From Dryocola clanedunensis_A (GTDB lineage: Bacteria > Pseudomonadota > Gammaproteobacteria > Enterobacterales > Enterobacteriaceae), in the NCBI GenBank assembly GCA_038405435.1, contig JBBYHZ010000005.1: a stretch of 64,000 nt of DNA; one strand, written 5' to 3'. The notes beneath the pieces were generated by a model, which saw only the letters and a list, made by a program, of their open reading frames with translations, was not told where the DNA came from and did not search any database. This document shows, piece after piece, positions 35,240-44,014 of this stretch. Position numbers and translations under genes: made by a program. Within the stretch, counting starts at the first letter, position 1; every line of letters starts with the position of its first letter.

Positions 35240-35998
35240 TTACTGCGAGTCGATATCTTTTAAATCGTCCTGAATCAGCGCCGCGTTCGGGTTCACCTGC
35301 GGCGTCAGGCTGCCGCCGTTGGCAATAAAGTCGTGGCGCTGGAAATAGGCTTCGCGCACCAGAATATAAGGATCGGAGGACTGTTTGAGCAGGCCGTCGG
35401 AATCCAGCAGCTGCGCACGGGTTTCGATACCTTCAATGGCCCATTTACCAACGGACATCGGCCACGTCAGCCAGGAGAGCACCGGATACAGCGCATCCAC
35501 GTTGTCGCCGCCTTCATCACGCAGCGTAAAGCTGCCGTAGAAAGGAAGCTGAAGGTACGGACCGTAGCCGACGCCATAATGCCCAAGCGTCGAACCGAAG
35601 CGGTGCGGCTCTTCGCGCTGCAGTTTCGGGTTCGCCATTCCTGCCACGTCGATTAACCCGCCCATCCCCAGCACGGTATTCAGGAAGAAGCGCGTGAAGT
35701 GCACCATCCCCTGGTACGGATTCCCCTGCACAAAGTAGTTCGCCATGATGGCCGGCTCTTCGAGGTTGCTGGTGAAGTTGCTTATCCCGTTACGCGCGGG
35801 CTGCGGCACATAATCACGCCAGACCACAGCAACCGGACGCACCACATAAGGATCCAACACGTTAAAGTTGAAGTCGTACATGGTGCGGTTGAACCCTTCA
35901 AAGGGATCCGAACGGCCCTGCGTCTGTTGATCGGTCGAACTGGCGCACCCTACAAGTAGCATGGTGGCCAGTGCCAGCCCGGTCAGGCGAAAATTCAT
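35240..35998 (-). CDS. mlaA: Phospholipid-binding lipoprotein MlaA
   Basis: An outer-membrane lipoprotein that removes mislocalised phospholipids from the outer leaflet and hands them to MlaC (VacJ). 252 aa. The lipobox LLVGC puts the lipidated Cys at 18. Family blocks are DPFEGFNRTMYDFNFNVLDPYV, GMGGLIDVAGMANP and VLSWLTWPMSVGKW. It starts only 14 nt after ccmH, with CAGGGAGACGC as ribosome site, so it may be cotranscribed with the ccm operon. Confidence 0.96.
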   Translation of the reverse strand: MNFRLTGLALATMLLVGCASSTDQQTQGRSDPFEGFNRTMYDFNFNVLDPYVVRPVAVVWRDYVPQPARNGISNFTSNLEEPAIMANYFVQGNPYQGMVHFTRFFLNTVLGMGGLIDVAGMANPKLQREEPHRFGSTLGHYGVGYGPYLQLPFYGSFTLRDEGGDNVDALYPVLSWLTWPMSVGKWAIEGIETRAQLLDSDGLLKQSSDPYILVREAYFQRHDFIANGGSLTPQVNPNAALIQDDLKDIDSQ

Positions 35999-36012
35999 TA
36001 TGCGTCTCCCTG

Positions 36013-37098
36013 TTATTGTTCGTTTACGCTCTCAGGTGCGGTGATGTCCTTGCCTGACTGAGCCTGCTCCTGCGCCTGCGCGATGCTGCGCTCGACGACC
36101 GCGCGCCGCTGGTCGTCAGCAGGAAGCAGCTTCAGCATGACCTGCCAGGCACCAATCGCCTCGCGATACTGCTGCTGCTCGAATGCGTTGAAGGCAAACA
36201 AACTCAGCACGCGTACGTTGGCATGGTCGCTCTTAAGTAATTCCCGCAGCAGACGTCCCCCCAGCAGGTTGTCTTGCGGATCGCCCGAGCGGGTCAATAC
36301 TTCAGCATAGCCCAGCTTTACATCACCGTTGGTCGGCGACAGTTTATATGCTCTGGCAAAGGCTTGTGTAGCGGTAGTTGCGTTATTGAGTACCATACCA
36401 ATACGCCCGAGCATCATCCACCCCTCAACATTGTCAGGGTCCTGCTGCAGACGGGTGCGTAAGCCCAGCCCAAGACGCGCCATATCCTCGATATTCAGCG
36501 GCTCCGCTTTAGGGTTCATCACGCGCTGCAGCAGCTGCGGCGTTTGTTCCGTTACCTGCTGCCACTCGCGAACCTGTTTAATACTGGAAACTTTCAGATA
36601 AACACCAACGCTGATAACTACCAGGATCACCGCGCCGGGCACGAATATCCAGTAGCTGGCCTTTTCCGCCGGTTCATCAGCGTCATCGCCGTCGACCCCG
36701 TCCCGGAAGTAGACCCGACGTTTGCGGCTGCGCACCACGATCACCCCGATGCCGCCAAGAATAAACAGCACCGGCAGCACCCACAGGATAATGGTCGACG
36801 GGGTAACCGGCGGCTCGTAAGTCACAAAGTTGCCGTAGCGGTCGACCATATAATCGATGATCTGCTGCTTGCTTTTGCCCTGCTGCATCAGCTCATAGAC
36901 CTTCAGACGCATGTCCGAAGCAATCATCGCGTTGGAATCCGCAATGCTGTTGTTCTGGCATTTCGGGCAGCGCAGCTGCTCCGTCAGCTGGCGGAACTGC
37001 TGCTCCTGGGCTTCGTCTTTAAACTTATAAGTGTCGATGGCGGCGGTGGCGTAAAAAGAGAACAGCAGCGCGGCAATCAGTAACAGACAGCGTTTCAT
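36013..37098 (-). CDS. ccmH: Cytochrome c maturation protein CcmH (CcmH-CcmI fusion)
   Basis: The haem-ligation subunit that reduces or holds apocytochrome c. 361 aa (350 in E. coli). Signal peptide about 1-19. The periplasmic thiol motif is LRCPKC (C44, C47), followed by QNNSIADSNA. A helix at about 104-124 is followed by a second membrane segment and a TPR-type CcmI domain (about 195-345). ATG 37098 overlaps the ccmG stop by 4 nt. Confidence 0.95.
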   Translation of the reverse strand: MKRCLLLIAALLFSFYATAAIDTYKFKDEAQEQQFRQLTEQLRCPKCQNNSIADSNAMIASDMRLKVYELMQQGKSKQQIIDYMVDRYGNFVTYEPPVTPSTIILWVLPVLFILGGIGVIVVRSRKRRVYFRDGVDGDDADEPAEKASYWIFVPGAVILVVISVGVYLKVSSIKQVREWQQVTEQTPQLLQRVMNPKAEPLNIEDMARLGLGLRTRLQQDPDNVEGWMMLGRIGMVLNNATTATQAFARAYKLSPTNGDVKLGYAEVLTRSGDPQDNLLGGRLLRELLKSDHANVRVLSLFAFNAFEQQQYREAIGAWQVMLKLLPADDQRRAVVERSIAQAQEQAQSGKDITAPESVNEQ

Positions 37099-37652
37099 GC
37101 CCCCGCCTCCTTGTTGTATTTGTCCCACAGCGGCTTAATCTCCTGATTCCACACGCGATCGTTCAGATCCCCCGCGTGGCGATAGCGAATGATCCCTTTG
37201 CCGTCGATCAGGAAAGTTTCCGGCGCGCCATAAACGCCCAAATCCAGCCCCAGCATGCCGTTGCCGTCAAACAGGCTCAGGGCATAGGGGTTACCCAGCT
37301 CGTTAAGCCAGGTTATCGCCTTCTGGCGGTCGTCTTTGTAGTTCATGCCCACCACGCGAATGCCCTGCGCCTTCAGGCCGTTGAGATACTGATGCTCCGC
37401 GCGGCAGGTCGGGCACCAGGTCGCCCAGACGTTAAGCAGCAGCGGCCTGCCGTCCGTCAGCACCGCCTGGTCATAGGTTTTGCCGGGAATGTCTAACGAT
37501 TCAAGGCGGAATTCCGGCACCGGCTTGCCAATCAGCGCGGATTCCAGATTCGTCGGGTCGTCCCCCTGCGCATTACGCGTCAGCTGCCACAGCAGCGCCG
37601 CCGCCAGCAGTAAAAAGAGCACCAGCGGGATGTACAATATTTTGCGGTTCAT
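37095..37652 (-). CDS. ccmG: Thiol:disulfide interchange protein CcmG (DsbE)
   Basis: A membrane-anchored thioredoxin that keeps apocytochrome thiols reduced. 185 aa, as in E. coli. N-terminal anchor at about 5-24 (LYIPLVLFLLLAAALLW). Active site WCPTC (C80, C83). The conserved GVYGAPETFLIDGKG follows. It overlaps both neighbours by 4 nt. Confidence 0.96.
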   Translation of the reverse strand: MNRKILYIPLVLFLLLAAALLWQLTRNAQGDDPTNLESALIGKPVPEFRLESLDIPGKTYDQAVLTDGRPLLLNVWATWCPTCRAEHQYLNGLKAQGIRVVGMNYKDDRQKAITWLNELGNPYALSLFDGNGMLGLDLGVYGAPETFLIDGKGIIRYRHAGDLNDRVWNQEIKPLWDKYNKEAGA

Positions 37653-39601
37653 GCGGCCTCCGCCATTTTTTTACGTGAGCGATAGCGGGGATCGAGCAGG
37701 CAGCACAGGCCGCCCAGCGTCATCAGCAAACCGCCCGCCCAGATCCAGCGCACGAATGGCTTGTAGTAAAGGCGTACCGCCCAGCTGCCGTCGTCCAGCT
37801 CTTCCCCCAGCGCAGCGTACAAATCGCGGGTGAAGCCGCCGTCGATAGCCGCTTCGGTCATCATCGAGCGGCTGCTGTTGTAAAAGCGTTTTTCCGCGTG
37901 CAGCGTAGCTTCGTGCTTGCCGTTGCGCGTTACGTCGATAATCCCCACGCCGCCGCTGTAGTTCGGGCCAGCCAGGTCGTGCACGTCGCGGAAGACGAAG
38001 TGGTACTGATGGATGTCGATGCTGTCGCCGGACTTCATGCGCACGTCGCGCTCAACGCTGTAGTTCTGGCTGAAGGCGATGCCGACCACCGTCACCGCCA
38101 GGCCAAGATGGCCAAACACCATGCCCCAGTGGCTGCGCGGTAATTTCCACAGCCCCATCAGCAGCCCACGGCGATGCGTGGCGCGCCCGTACACTTCGGT
38201 CAGCGCCAGCACAAAGACCCAGACCGCCATCAGCAGCCCGACAACGGTCATGGCCTCTACGCGATCCTGCATCAGCCACGGCAGCGCAAGCGACAGCACA
38301 ACCGTAATCACCAGCGCGGTAACCAGCCGTCTGACCAGCTTCTGCGGCTCATCGCGACGCCAGCGCACCAGCGGCCCGATCCCCAGCAGCAGCGCAAACG
38401 GCGCCATCAGCGCGGTAAACATCGTATTAAAGAACGGCTCGCCGATTGAAATGCTGCCCAGCCCAAGCTGTTTATGCACCAGCGGCAGCAGCGTACCCAG
38501 CAGCACCACCAGCATGGCGGCAATCAGCAGGACGTTATTGCCCAACAGGAAAGATTCGCGCGACCAGAGTTCGTTGCCCACCCGCGAACGCACCTTGCTG
38601 CCCTTTACCGCGTACAGCAGCAGCGAGCCGCCAATAACGATGACCAGGAAGGCGAGGATAAACATGCCGCGAGCCGGGTCGGAGGCGAAGGAGTGGACAG
38701 AAACCAGTACGCCGGAGCGCACCAGGAACGTCCCCAGCAGGCAAAGCGAGAACGCGGTAATCGCCAGCAGCACCGTCCAGGCCTTAAAGCTGCCGCGCTT
38801 TTCCGTGACCGACAGGGAGTGGATCAGCGCCGTCCCCGCAAGCCACGGCATGAACGAGGCGTTTTCCACCGGGTCCCAGAACCACCAGCCGCCCCAGCCC
38901 AGCTCGTAGTAGGCCCAGGCGGAGCCAAGAACGATGCCGATAGTCAGGAACGACCAGGCCGCCAGCGTCCACGGGCGGGTCCAGCGCGCCCAGTTGGTAT
39001 CCAGCTTACCCGCCATCAGCGCGGCAATGGAAAACGCAAAGGCGACGGAGAAACCGACGTAGCCCATATACAGCAGCGGCGGATGGAAGATCAGCCCGAT
39101 ATCCTGCAGCAGCGGATTCAGGTCTCGCCCTTCAACGGGAAAGTCCGGCAGCGTGCGGGTGAACGGGTTCGAGGTGAAGATGATAAACAGCAGGAAGCCG
39201 AAGTTAATCATCCCCATTACCGACAGCACCCGCGCCAGCGCATCTTTTGGCATTCCCTCGCTGAACAGCGCCACGGCAAATGTCCAGGTGCTCATCAGCA
39301 GCACCCAGAGCATCAGCGAGCCCTCGTGCGCCCCCCAGGTCGCCGCCACGCGGTACCAGACCGGCAGCTCAGTATTGGAGTTGCTCGCCACGTACAGCAC
39401 GGTGAAGTCGTTAACCACAAACGCATACACCAGCACTAAAAATGAGGCGAGAATAGTAAAGAACAGCGCCCAGGCTAGCGGACGCGCCGAGTTCATCAGC
39501 CGTAAATCGTTACGCTTCACGCCCCAGAGCGGGTATACGCTCAGCAGGATGGAGAGCGCCAGCGCCACGCAAAGCAAAAAACTGCCGACTTCAGGCATCA
39601 T
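37649..39601 (-). CDS. ccmF: Haem lyase subunit CcmF
   Basis: A large inner-membrane protein, 650 aa (647 in E. coli), about 15 helices. It takes haem from CcmE and attaches it to apocytochrome c with CcmH. The WWD motif reads GWGGWWFWDPVENASFMPWL. Conserved periplasmic blocks are WGAHEGSLMLW and PPLLYMGYVGFS. It overlaps ccmE and ccmG by 4 nt each. Confidence 0.97.
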   Translation of the reverse strand: MMPEVGSFLLCVALALSILLSVYPLWGVKRNDLRLMNSARPLAWALFFTILASFLVLVYAFVVNDFTVLYVASNSNTELPVWYRVAATWGAHEGSLMLWVLLMSTWTFAVALFSEGMPKDALARVLSVMGMINFGFLLFIIFTSNPFTRTLPDFPVEGRDLNPLLQDIGLIFHPPLLYMGYVGFSVAFAFSIAALMAGKLDTNWARWTRPWTLAAWSFLTIGIVLGSAWAYYELGWGGWWFWDPVENASFMPWLAGTALIHSLSVTEKRGSFKAWTVLLAITAFSLCLLGTFLVRSGVLVSVHSFASDPARGMFILAFLVIVIGGSLLLYAVKGSKVRSRVGNELWSRESFLLGNNVLLIAAMLVVLLGTLLPLVHKQLGLGSISIGEPFFNTMFTALMAPFALLLGIGPLVRWRRDEPQKLVRRLVTALVITVVLSLALPWLMQDRVEAMTVVGLLMAVWVFVLALTEVYGRATHRRGLLMGLWKLPRSHWGMVFGHLGLAVTVVGIAFSQNYSVERDVRMKSGDSIDIHQYHFVFRDVHDLAGPNYSGGVGIIDVTRNGKHEATLHAEKRFYNSSRSMMTEAAIDGGFTRDLYAALGEELDDGSWAVRLYYKPFVRWIWAGGLLMTLGGLCCLLDPRYRSRKKMAEAA

Positions 39602-40077
39602 GAGGCATTGTCCTTATAGATTTGCGGCGCACGCTTGTGATTTTTGTTCATCGCCTCTTTGACTTCCGGCGGCGTGTAGTTTTCGTCATGCTTCGCCAGC
39701 ACTTCTTTCGCGGCGATAAGATTGCCCTTTTCCAGCACGCCCTGGGCAACTACGCCCTGGCCCTCCCGGAACAGGTCCGGCAGGATGCCGACGTAGGTTA
39801 CGTCCACCACGCCGTTGATGTCATAAAGCTTGAAGCTGACTTTAAGGGTTTTGCTATCGCGCTTAACGCTGCCAGGCTGAACCATGCCGCCAACGCGCAG
39901 GCGCTGGCCGATTTCCGGCAGCTGCTGGCTTTCACCCTTGCCGTAGATGATTTCACCCGGCGTATAGAAGAGATCGATATTGCTGCGCAGCGCATAGAGC
40001 ACCAGCGAGATAGTGAGCCCTAACCCCACCAGTATGGCCACGGCCAGGTAGAGACGGGTTTTACGACGACTGTTCAC
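39598..40077 (-). CDS. ccmE: Haem chaperone CcmE
   Basis: A periplasmic haem shuttle, 159 aa as in E. coli. One N-terminal anchor (about 9-29) and an OB-fold body. The haem-binding motif is H130 with D131 and Y134 (AKHDENYTPPE). It starts with GTG at 40077, directly before the ccmD stop. Confidence 0.96.
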   Translation of the reverse strand: MNSRRKTRLYLAVAILVGLGLTISLVLYALRSNIDLFYTPGEIIYGKGESQQLPEIGQRLRVGGMVQPGSVKRDSKTLKVSFKLYDINGVVDVTYVGILPDLFREGQGVVAQGVLEKGNLIAAKEVLAKHDENYTPPEVKEAMNKNHKRAPQIYKDNAS

Positions 40078-40287
40078 TTACACTCCCTCGCTTTGCTTTC
40101 TTGCACGAATGCGCTGTTCGCGCGCCTGCTGGAGACCCACGTCATTTAAAATGGCGCGGTGCCGGGATGCGGTATGCACCACCAGCCCCAGCAGCGGAAT
40201 CACGGTAAAGGCAACGGCCAGCCAGACGTAAAAGGCGTAGCCACCCATGGCGAAAAAATCGGCCCAGCTGGTAAAGGCACTGGTCAC
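40078..40287 (-). CDS. ccmD: Haem exporter accessory protein CcmD
   Basis: A small single-span protein that releases holo-CcmE from CcmABC. 69 aa, identical in length to E. coli. The conserved start SWADFFAMGGYAFYVWLAVA leads into the helix; the C-terminal part is basic (REQRIRARKQ). The start is GTG 40287, overlapping the ccmC stop by 4 nt (GTGA), with GGGAGAAG upstream. Confidence 0.94.
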   Translation of the reverse strand: MTSAFTSWADFFAMGGYAFYVWLAVAFTVIPLLGLVVHTASRHRAILNDVGLQQAREQRIRARKQSEGV

Positions 40288-41021
40288 AGGCTTCTCCCTT
40301 TGTTTGCAAGCGCTAACACCCACGGGCGACGGCGCTCCTGAAGCAGGATGAGGTTACGAAGGCGCATCAGCGTCAGGGTGATAAACAGCAGCAGGAAGCC
40401 AACGATGGTCAGACGCAGCGGCGTGCGCATCGAAGGGTCGATGCTTTGCTGCATGTTGGTAGACCCCTGATGCAGGGTGTTCCACCACTCCACGGAGTAA
40501 TGAATGATGGGCAGGTTTACCACGCCCACCAGCACGAGGATACCGGCGGCGCGCCCGGCCAGGCGGCGGTCATCGAAGGCGTTATAAAGGGCGATGACGC
40601 CAATATAAAGGAAGAGCAGCACCAGCTCCGAGGTCAGGCGGGCGTCCCAGATCCACCAGGTTCCCCACATTGGTTTACCCCACGCCGAGCCGGTCACCAG
40701 CGCGATAAAGGTAAAGACCGCGCCGACCGGCGCCATGGCTGCCACGGCCAGATCGGACATTTTCATCTGCCAGACCAGCCCGATAAACGCCGCCACGGCC
40801 ATCGACCCGTAGATACCCATCGACCAGATCGCCGCCGGGACATGAAGATACATGATGCGGTAGCTCTGTCCCTGCTGGTAGTCAGCGGGGGCGTAGACAA
40901 ATCCCCACACGCAGCCCGCAATTAACGTAATGGCACTGAGCACCGCCAGCCACGGCACGAATTTCCCGCATAGCTGATAGAGCCGTTCCGGCTTAGCCAG
41001 TTGATGTAGCGCTTTCCACAT
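40284..41021 (-). CDS. ccmC: Haem exporter permease CcmC
   Basis: Six-helix inner-membrane protein that loads haem onto CcmE. 245 aa, as in E. coli. WWD motif GTWWIWDARLTSELVLLF; flanking haem-ligand histidine regions YLHVPAAIWSMG and IHYSVEWWNTLHQG. ATG 41021 (MWKALHQLA) fits the family; a GTG at 41036 is an alternative. A REP element lies between it and ccmB upstream. Confidence 0.95.
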   Translation of the reverse strand: MWKALHQLAKPERLYQLCGKFVPWLAVLSAITLIAGCVWGFVYAPADYQQGQSYRIMYLHVPAAIWSMGIYGSMAVAAFIGLVWQMKMSDLAVAAMAPVGAVFTFIALVTGSAWGKPMWGTWWIWDARLTSELVLLFLYIGVIALYNAFDDRRLAGRAAGILVLVGVVNLPIIHYSVEWWNTLHQGSTNMQQSIDPSMRTPLRLTIVGFLLLFITLTLMRLRNLILLQERRRPWVLALANKGRSL

Positions 41022-41053
41022 TGTCCGTTTGCTCACAAATTAAAAAGTCTTAT

Positions 41054-41084
41054 GGTGGATGACGCAGCCGTTTTTCCACCCTAC
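41054..41084. repeat. REP-like palindrome inside the ccm operon
   Basis: GGTGGATGACGCAGCCG then TTTTTCCACCCTAC, between ccmB and ccmC. The copy has a changed centre (TTTTT in place of CTTA). It may set the mRNA ratio between ccmAB and the later genes. Confidence 0.7.
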
Positions 41085-41098
41085 AACACACTCTAGTT

Positions 41099-41758
41099 TT
41101 ACTGCACGCTCACGCGCAGCGCCGCCGCCGTAGCGAACGGGCTTAATGTCGCGCTGCCCGCAAGCAGCGCACCGAGGATCGCCATATAGCCATCGACGGG
41201 TAAATGCATTGACGCCGCGTCCATCGCCGCCGTGGCGAAAATCAGCAGCGGGATGGTCAGCGGCAGCACCAGCAGGCTCAGCAGAACGCCGCCTCGCCGC
41301 AGGCCAACCGTTAAGCCAACGCCCGGCGCGCCCAAAAAGCTCAGCGTCGGCGTGCCCAGCAGCAGCGTTAACGCCATCACCTGCCAGCTGTAAAAATCCA
41401 GGCCGAGCAGCAGCGCCGCCAGCGGCGAGAGGATTAACAGCGGCAGGCCGGTCACCACCCAGTGAGCGGTCACTTTCGCCAGCACCACTACGGGTAAAGG
41501 GACGGGCAACAGCATAAGCTGTTCCAGCGAGCCGTCCAGGAAGTCATCCCGGAACAGCCTGTCCATCGCCAGCAGCGACGCCAGCAGCGCGGCAACCCAG
41601 ATAACGCCGGGCGCAATGCGCGCCAGCAGCTGCGGCTCCGGGCCAATCCCCAGCGGAAACAGGGTGATAACAATAATAAAAAACCACAGCGGATTGGCGA
41701 TTTCAGATCTTTTTCTGAAGACAACCCGCATTTCCTGCAAAAAAATACGCCCCATCAT
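41099..41758 (-). CDS. ccmB: Haem exporter permease CcmB
   Basis: The membrane subunit of the CcmAB ABC complex, 219 aa (220 in E. coli), six hydrophobic helices. Family blocks are ALLASLLAMDRLFRDDFLDG and PLTIPLLIFATAA. The CcmAB ATPase is needed to release haem-loaded CcmE. It overlaps ccmA by 4 nt. Confidence 0.95.
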   Translation of the reverse strand: MMGRIFLQEMRVVFRKRSEIANPLWFFIIVITLFPLGIGPEPQLLARIAPGVIWVAALLASLLAMDRLFRDDFLDGSLEQLMLLPVPLPVVVLAKVTAHWVVTGLPLLILSPLAALLLGLDFYSWQVMALTLLLGTPTLSFLGAPGVGLTVGLRRGGVLLSLLVLPLTIPLLIFATAAMDAASMHLPVDGYMAILGALLAGSATLSPFATAAALRVSVQ

Positions 41759-42363
41759 GCCTGCGCTTCCCGTAAAACAACCTGGCGGACGGAGGCCAGC
41801 GCCAGCGGCTGGTGCGTCGTGAGAATGACCATGCCACCCGCTTCGGTATGCCTCACCATCTGCCGCGTGAGCTTTTCCACGCCGGCGACATCAATGGCGG
41901 TAAACGGCTCGTCCAGAATCCACAGTTTTGCGGAGCTGAGCCATAAACGGGCCAGCGCCACGCGGCGCTGCTGTCCGGCAGAAAGCTGATTCACCGGCAC
42001 GTCCTCGAATCCCAGCAGGCCAGCCTCTGCCAGGGCTTCCCAGCGCGCGTCGACCGGGCTGTCGGCATGAAAAAAATTAATGTTTTCGACAGCGGTGAGC
42101 ACCGCTTTGATGCCGGGCTGATGCCCAAGCCAGAGTAAATCCTCATGAAACTGGTCGCGGGCGCGCCGCAGGGGCTCGCCCTGCCAGCGAACGTCCCCCT
42201 CTTCGGCCTGAGAAAGCCCGGCAAGAATACGCAGCAGGGATGTTTTACCCGCGCCGTTCGCGCCTGCCACCTGAACCATTTCGCCCGCGTTAACGGTAAA
42301 CGACAGCGCGCTGAACAGCAGACGGTCGTCACGGGTGCAGCTCAAATTTACGGCTTCAAGCAT
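41755..42363 (-). CDS. ccmA: Cytochrome c biogenesis ATPase CcmA
   Basis: ABC ATPase, 202 aa. Walker A GANGAGKTSLLR near 34, signature LSAGQQRRVALARL and Walker B LWILDEPFTAID. It is the first gene of the ccm operon and divergent from yfdC. The 206-nt gap should hold both promoters. Confidence 0.95.
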   Translation of the reverse strand: MLEAVNLSCTRDDRLLFSALSFTVNAGEMVQVAGANGAGKTSLLRILAGLSQAEEGDVRWQGEPLRRARDQFHEDLLWLGHQPGIKAVLTAVENINFFHADSPVDARWEALAEAGLLGFEDVPVNQLSAGQQRRVALARLWLSSAKLWILDEPFTAIDVAGVEKLTRQMVRHTEAGGMVILTTHQPLALASVRQVVLREAQA

Positions 42364-42569
42364 GAGGAAGTATCGCTACGAATTTTAGGGGAATGAATGA
42401 TAGCACATCATCCTCCGTGCTCCAGGCCGTACAAGCACTTAGTGGTACTCCAAAAGAGGTAAAGGCCAACCACGAGATCAACGATTGGGCAGATTCCTGA
42501 AATTAGCGAGCCGCAGCAAAAAAGCCGCTACGCTTACCTTATCAGAACTCAAGCGGAGCGCCCGTTAAC

Positions 42570-43529
42570 ATGGACAAACTGAAGGAAGATAAAATCGACA
42601 AATCCAGCGACGAACTGGAGGTGGAGAGCGAAGAGAAGTCGAGCGGCAAAGAGATCGACGTGGACGAGGATCACCTGCCCTCCCGGGCGATGGCTATCCA
42701 CGAGCATATTCGTCAGGACGGGGAGAAAGAGCTGGAGCGCGACGCCATGGCGCTGCTGTGGTCTGCCATCGCCGCTGGCCTGTCTATGGGGGCATCGCTG
42801 CTGGCAAAGGGCGTGTTTCACGTCCATCTCGAAGGCGTGCCGGGCAGCTTCCTGCTGGAGAACCTCGGCTACACCTTCGGGTTTATCATCGTGATAATGG
42901 CCCGCCAGCAGCTGTTCACCGAGAACACCGTCACGGCGGTGCTGCCCGTCATGCAAAATCCCAGCGCCAGCAACTTCCTGCTGCTGCTGCGTTTATGGGG
43001 CATGGTGCTGCTGGGTAACCTGATCGGCACCGGGCTTGCGGCATACGCATTTGAATACATGCCAATATTCGATGAAAAAACCCGGGACGCGTTTGTGACC
43101 ATCGGCATGGAAGTGATGCACAACACGCCGGGTGAGATGTTCGCCAACGCCATGATTTCCGGCTGGATCATCGCCACTATGGTCTGGATGTTCCCTTCCG
43201 CTGGCTCGGCCAAAATAGTGGTGATCGTTATCATGACGTGGCTGGTGGGGCTGGGCAATTTAACGCATATCGTCGTCGGCTCCGTAGAGATCCTCTATCT
43301 GGTCTTTAACGGCACCCTCCACTGGAGCGACTTCTTCTGGCCCTTCGCCCTGCCGACCCTGGCGGGCAACATCTGCGGCGGCACGTTTATTTTCGCGCTT
43401 ATCAGCCACGCGCAAATCCGCAACGATATGAGCAACAAGAAGAAAGCCGAAGCAAAAGCCAAAGCGAAGCGCAAAGCGGAAGTGGAGAACGGCGAGGAAG
43501 AAGGGAAAGGCAACAAACGGCAGGCGTAA
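42570..43529 (+). CDS. yfdC: Formate/nitrite transporter family protein YfdC
   Basis: An FNT-family channel, 319 aa (310 in E. coli). The core has six helices (about 65-290) with the typical GLSMGASLLAKGVF and GNICGGTFIFAL segments. It carries a charged acidic N-terminal tail (about 1-60) and a Lys/Ala/Glu-rich C-terminal tail absent from FocA. The substrate is unproven. The location beside tRNA-Arg is the same as in E. coli. Confidence 0.95.
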   Translation: MDKLKEDKIDKSSDELEVESEEKSSGKEIDVDEDHLPSRAMAIHEHIRQDGEKELERDAMALLWSAIAAGLSMGASLLAKGVFHVHLEGVPGSFLLENLGYTFGFIIVIMARQQLFTENTVTAVLPVMQNPSASNFLLLLRLWGMVLLGNLIGTGLAAYAFEYMPIFDEKTRDAFVTIGMEVMHNTPGEMFANAMISGWIIATMVWMFPSAGSAKIVVIVIMTWLVGLGNLTHIVVGSVEILYLVFNGTLHWSDFFWPFALPTLAGNICGGTFIFALISHAQIRNDMSNKKKAEAKAKAKRKAEVENGEEEGKGNKRQA

Positions 43530-43594
43530 GACGAAAACTGGTTACGATTCAGGCAATCAACCCGTTAACCCCTTACCCCGGCCCGAAAAGCGGG

Positions 43595-43600
43595 TATACT
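43595..43600 (+). promoter_or_regulatory. -10 element of the argW tRNA gene
   Basis: TATACT followed by a GC-rich discriminator ACGCCCGC, 10 nt before the tRNA. This is the pattern of stringently controlled stable-RNA promoters; the -35 is not clear. Confidence 0.5.
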
Positions 43601-43610
43601 ACGCCCGCTT

Positions 43611-43685
43611 GTCCTCTTAGTTAAATGGATATAACGAGCCCCTCCTAAGGGCTAGTTGCAGGTTCGATTCCTGCAGGGGACACCA
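43611..43685 (+). tRNA. argW: tRNA-Arg (anticodon CCT)
   Basis: 75 nt with encoded CCA. The acceptor stem GTCCTCT pairs with AGGGGAC (one T-G). Anticodon stem AGCCC/GGGCT encloses the loop CTCCTAA, anticodon CCT at 43644-43646, which reads AGG. The T loop GGTTCGATTCC is standard. In E. coli argW is the attachment site of prophage CPS-53. No second copy of the 3' end was found in the following 18 kb. Confidence 0.97.
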
Positions 43686-43771
43686 TTCAAATACAGCCTT
43701 TCGTTTACTCAACTCTATAAAACGCCGTTAAATCAGCCTGCACGGGTATATTTTCACATATCAACGACTGC

Positions 43772-44014
43772 TCACATCCCCTGTTTGTAGGTCGGAAAAG
43801 CGAAGCGTCTTCCGACAATATGAATCAAATGGTGGATGACGCTGCCGCTTATCCCCTCTACGAGTCCAGTCTTAATTTGTTGTTTGCGAGCCTCTTCGCA
43901 CATCCAAAATGCAACGCTGTAACCACCATTTTTCTGCTTGTCAGTTGCAAACCGCCGAGCGTATGATTTCTGCGCACCAGCAAAATCTGGTGCCGGGCGT
44001 AGGAACCCGAACAC
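43772..44014 (-). CDS. Doubtful small ORF opposite the P4-like leader
   Basis: 80 codons from a GTG at 44014. The N-terminal 50 residues look like real protein (FGFLRPAPDF, KNGGYSVAFWMCEEARKQQ), but I do not recognise a family. The C-terminal third is encoded by two REP elements (43787-43861), so any original protein has been cut or changed there. The start lies on the complement of the leader's A segment. It could be an expressed antisense gene or chance. Confidence 0.3.
   Translation of the reverse strand: MFGFLRPAPDFAGAQKSYARRFATDKQKNGGYSVAFWMCEEARKQQIKTGLVEGISGSVIHHLIHIVGRRFAFPTYKQGM
43787..43861. repeat. Two REP-like palindromes after argW
   Basis: 43787-43817 reads GTAGGTCGGAAAAGCGAAGC to CTTCCGACA; 43831-43861 reads GGTGGATGACGCTGCCGC to TTATCCCCTCTAC. 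One of each end type, in opposite orientation. Confidence 0.65.

Noticed and set aside
38474..39439. Plus-strand frame opposite ccmF
   Set aside because: Same effect: complement of hydrophobic codons, and ccmF is complete on the minus strand.
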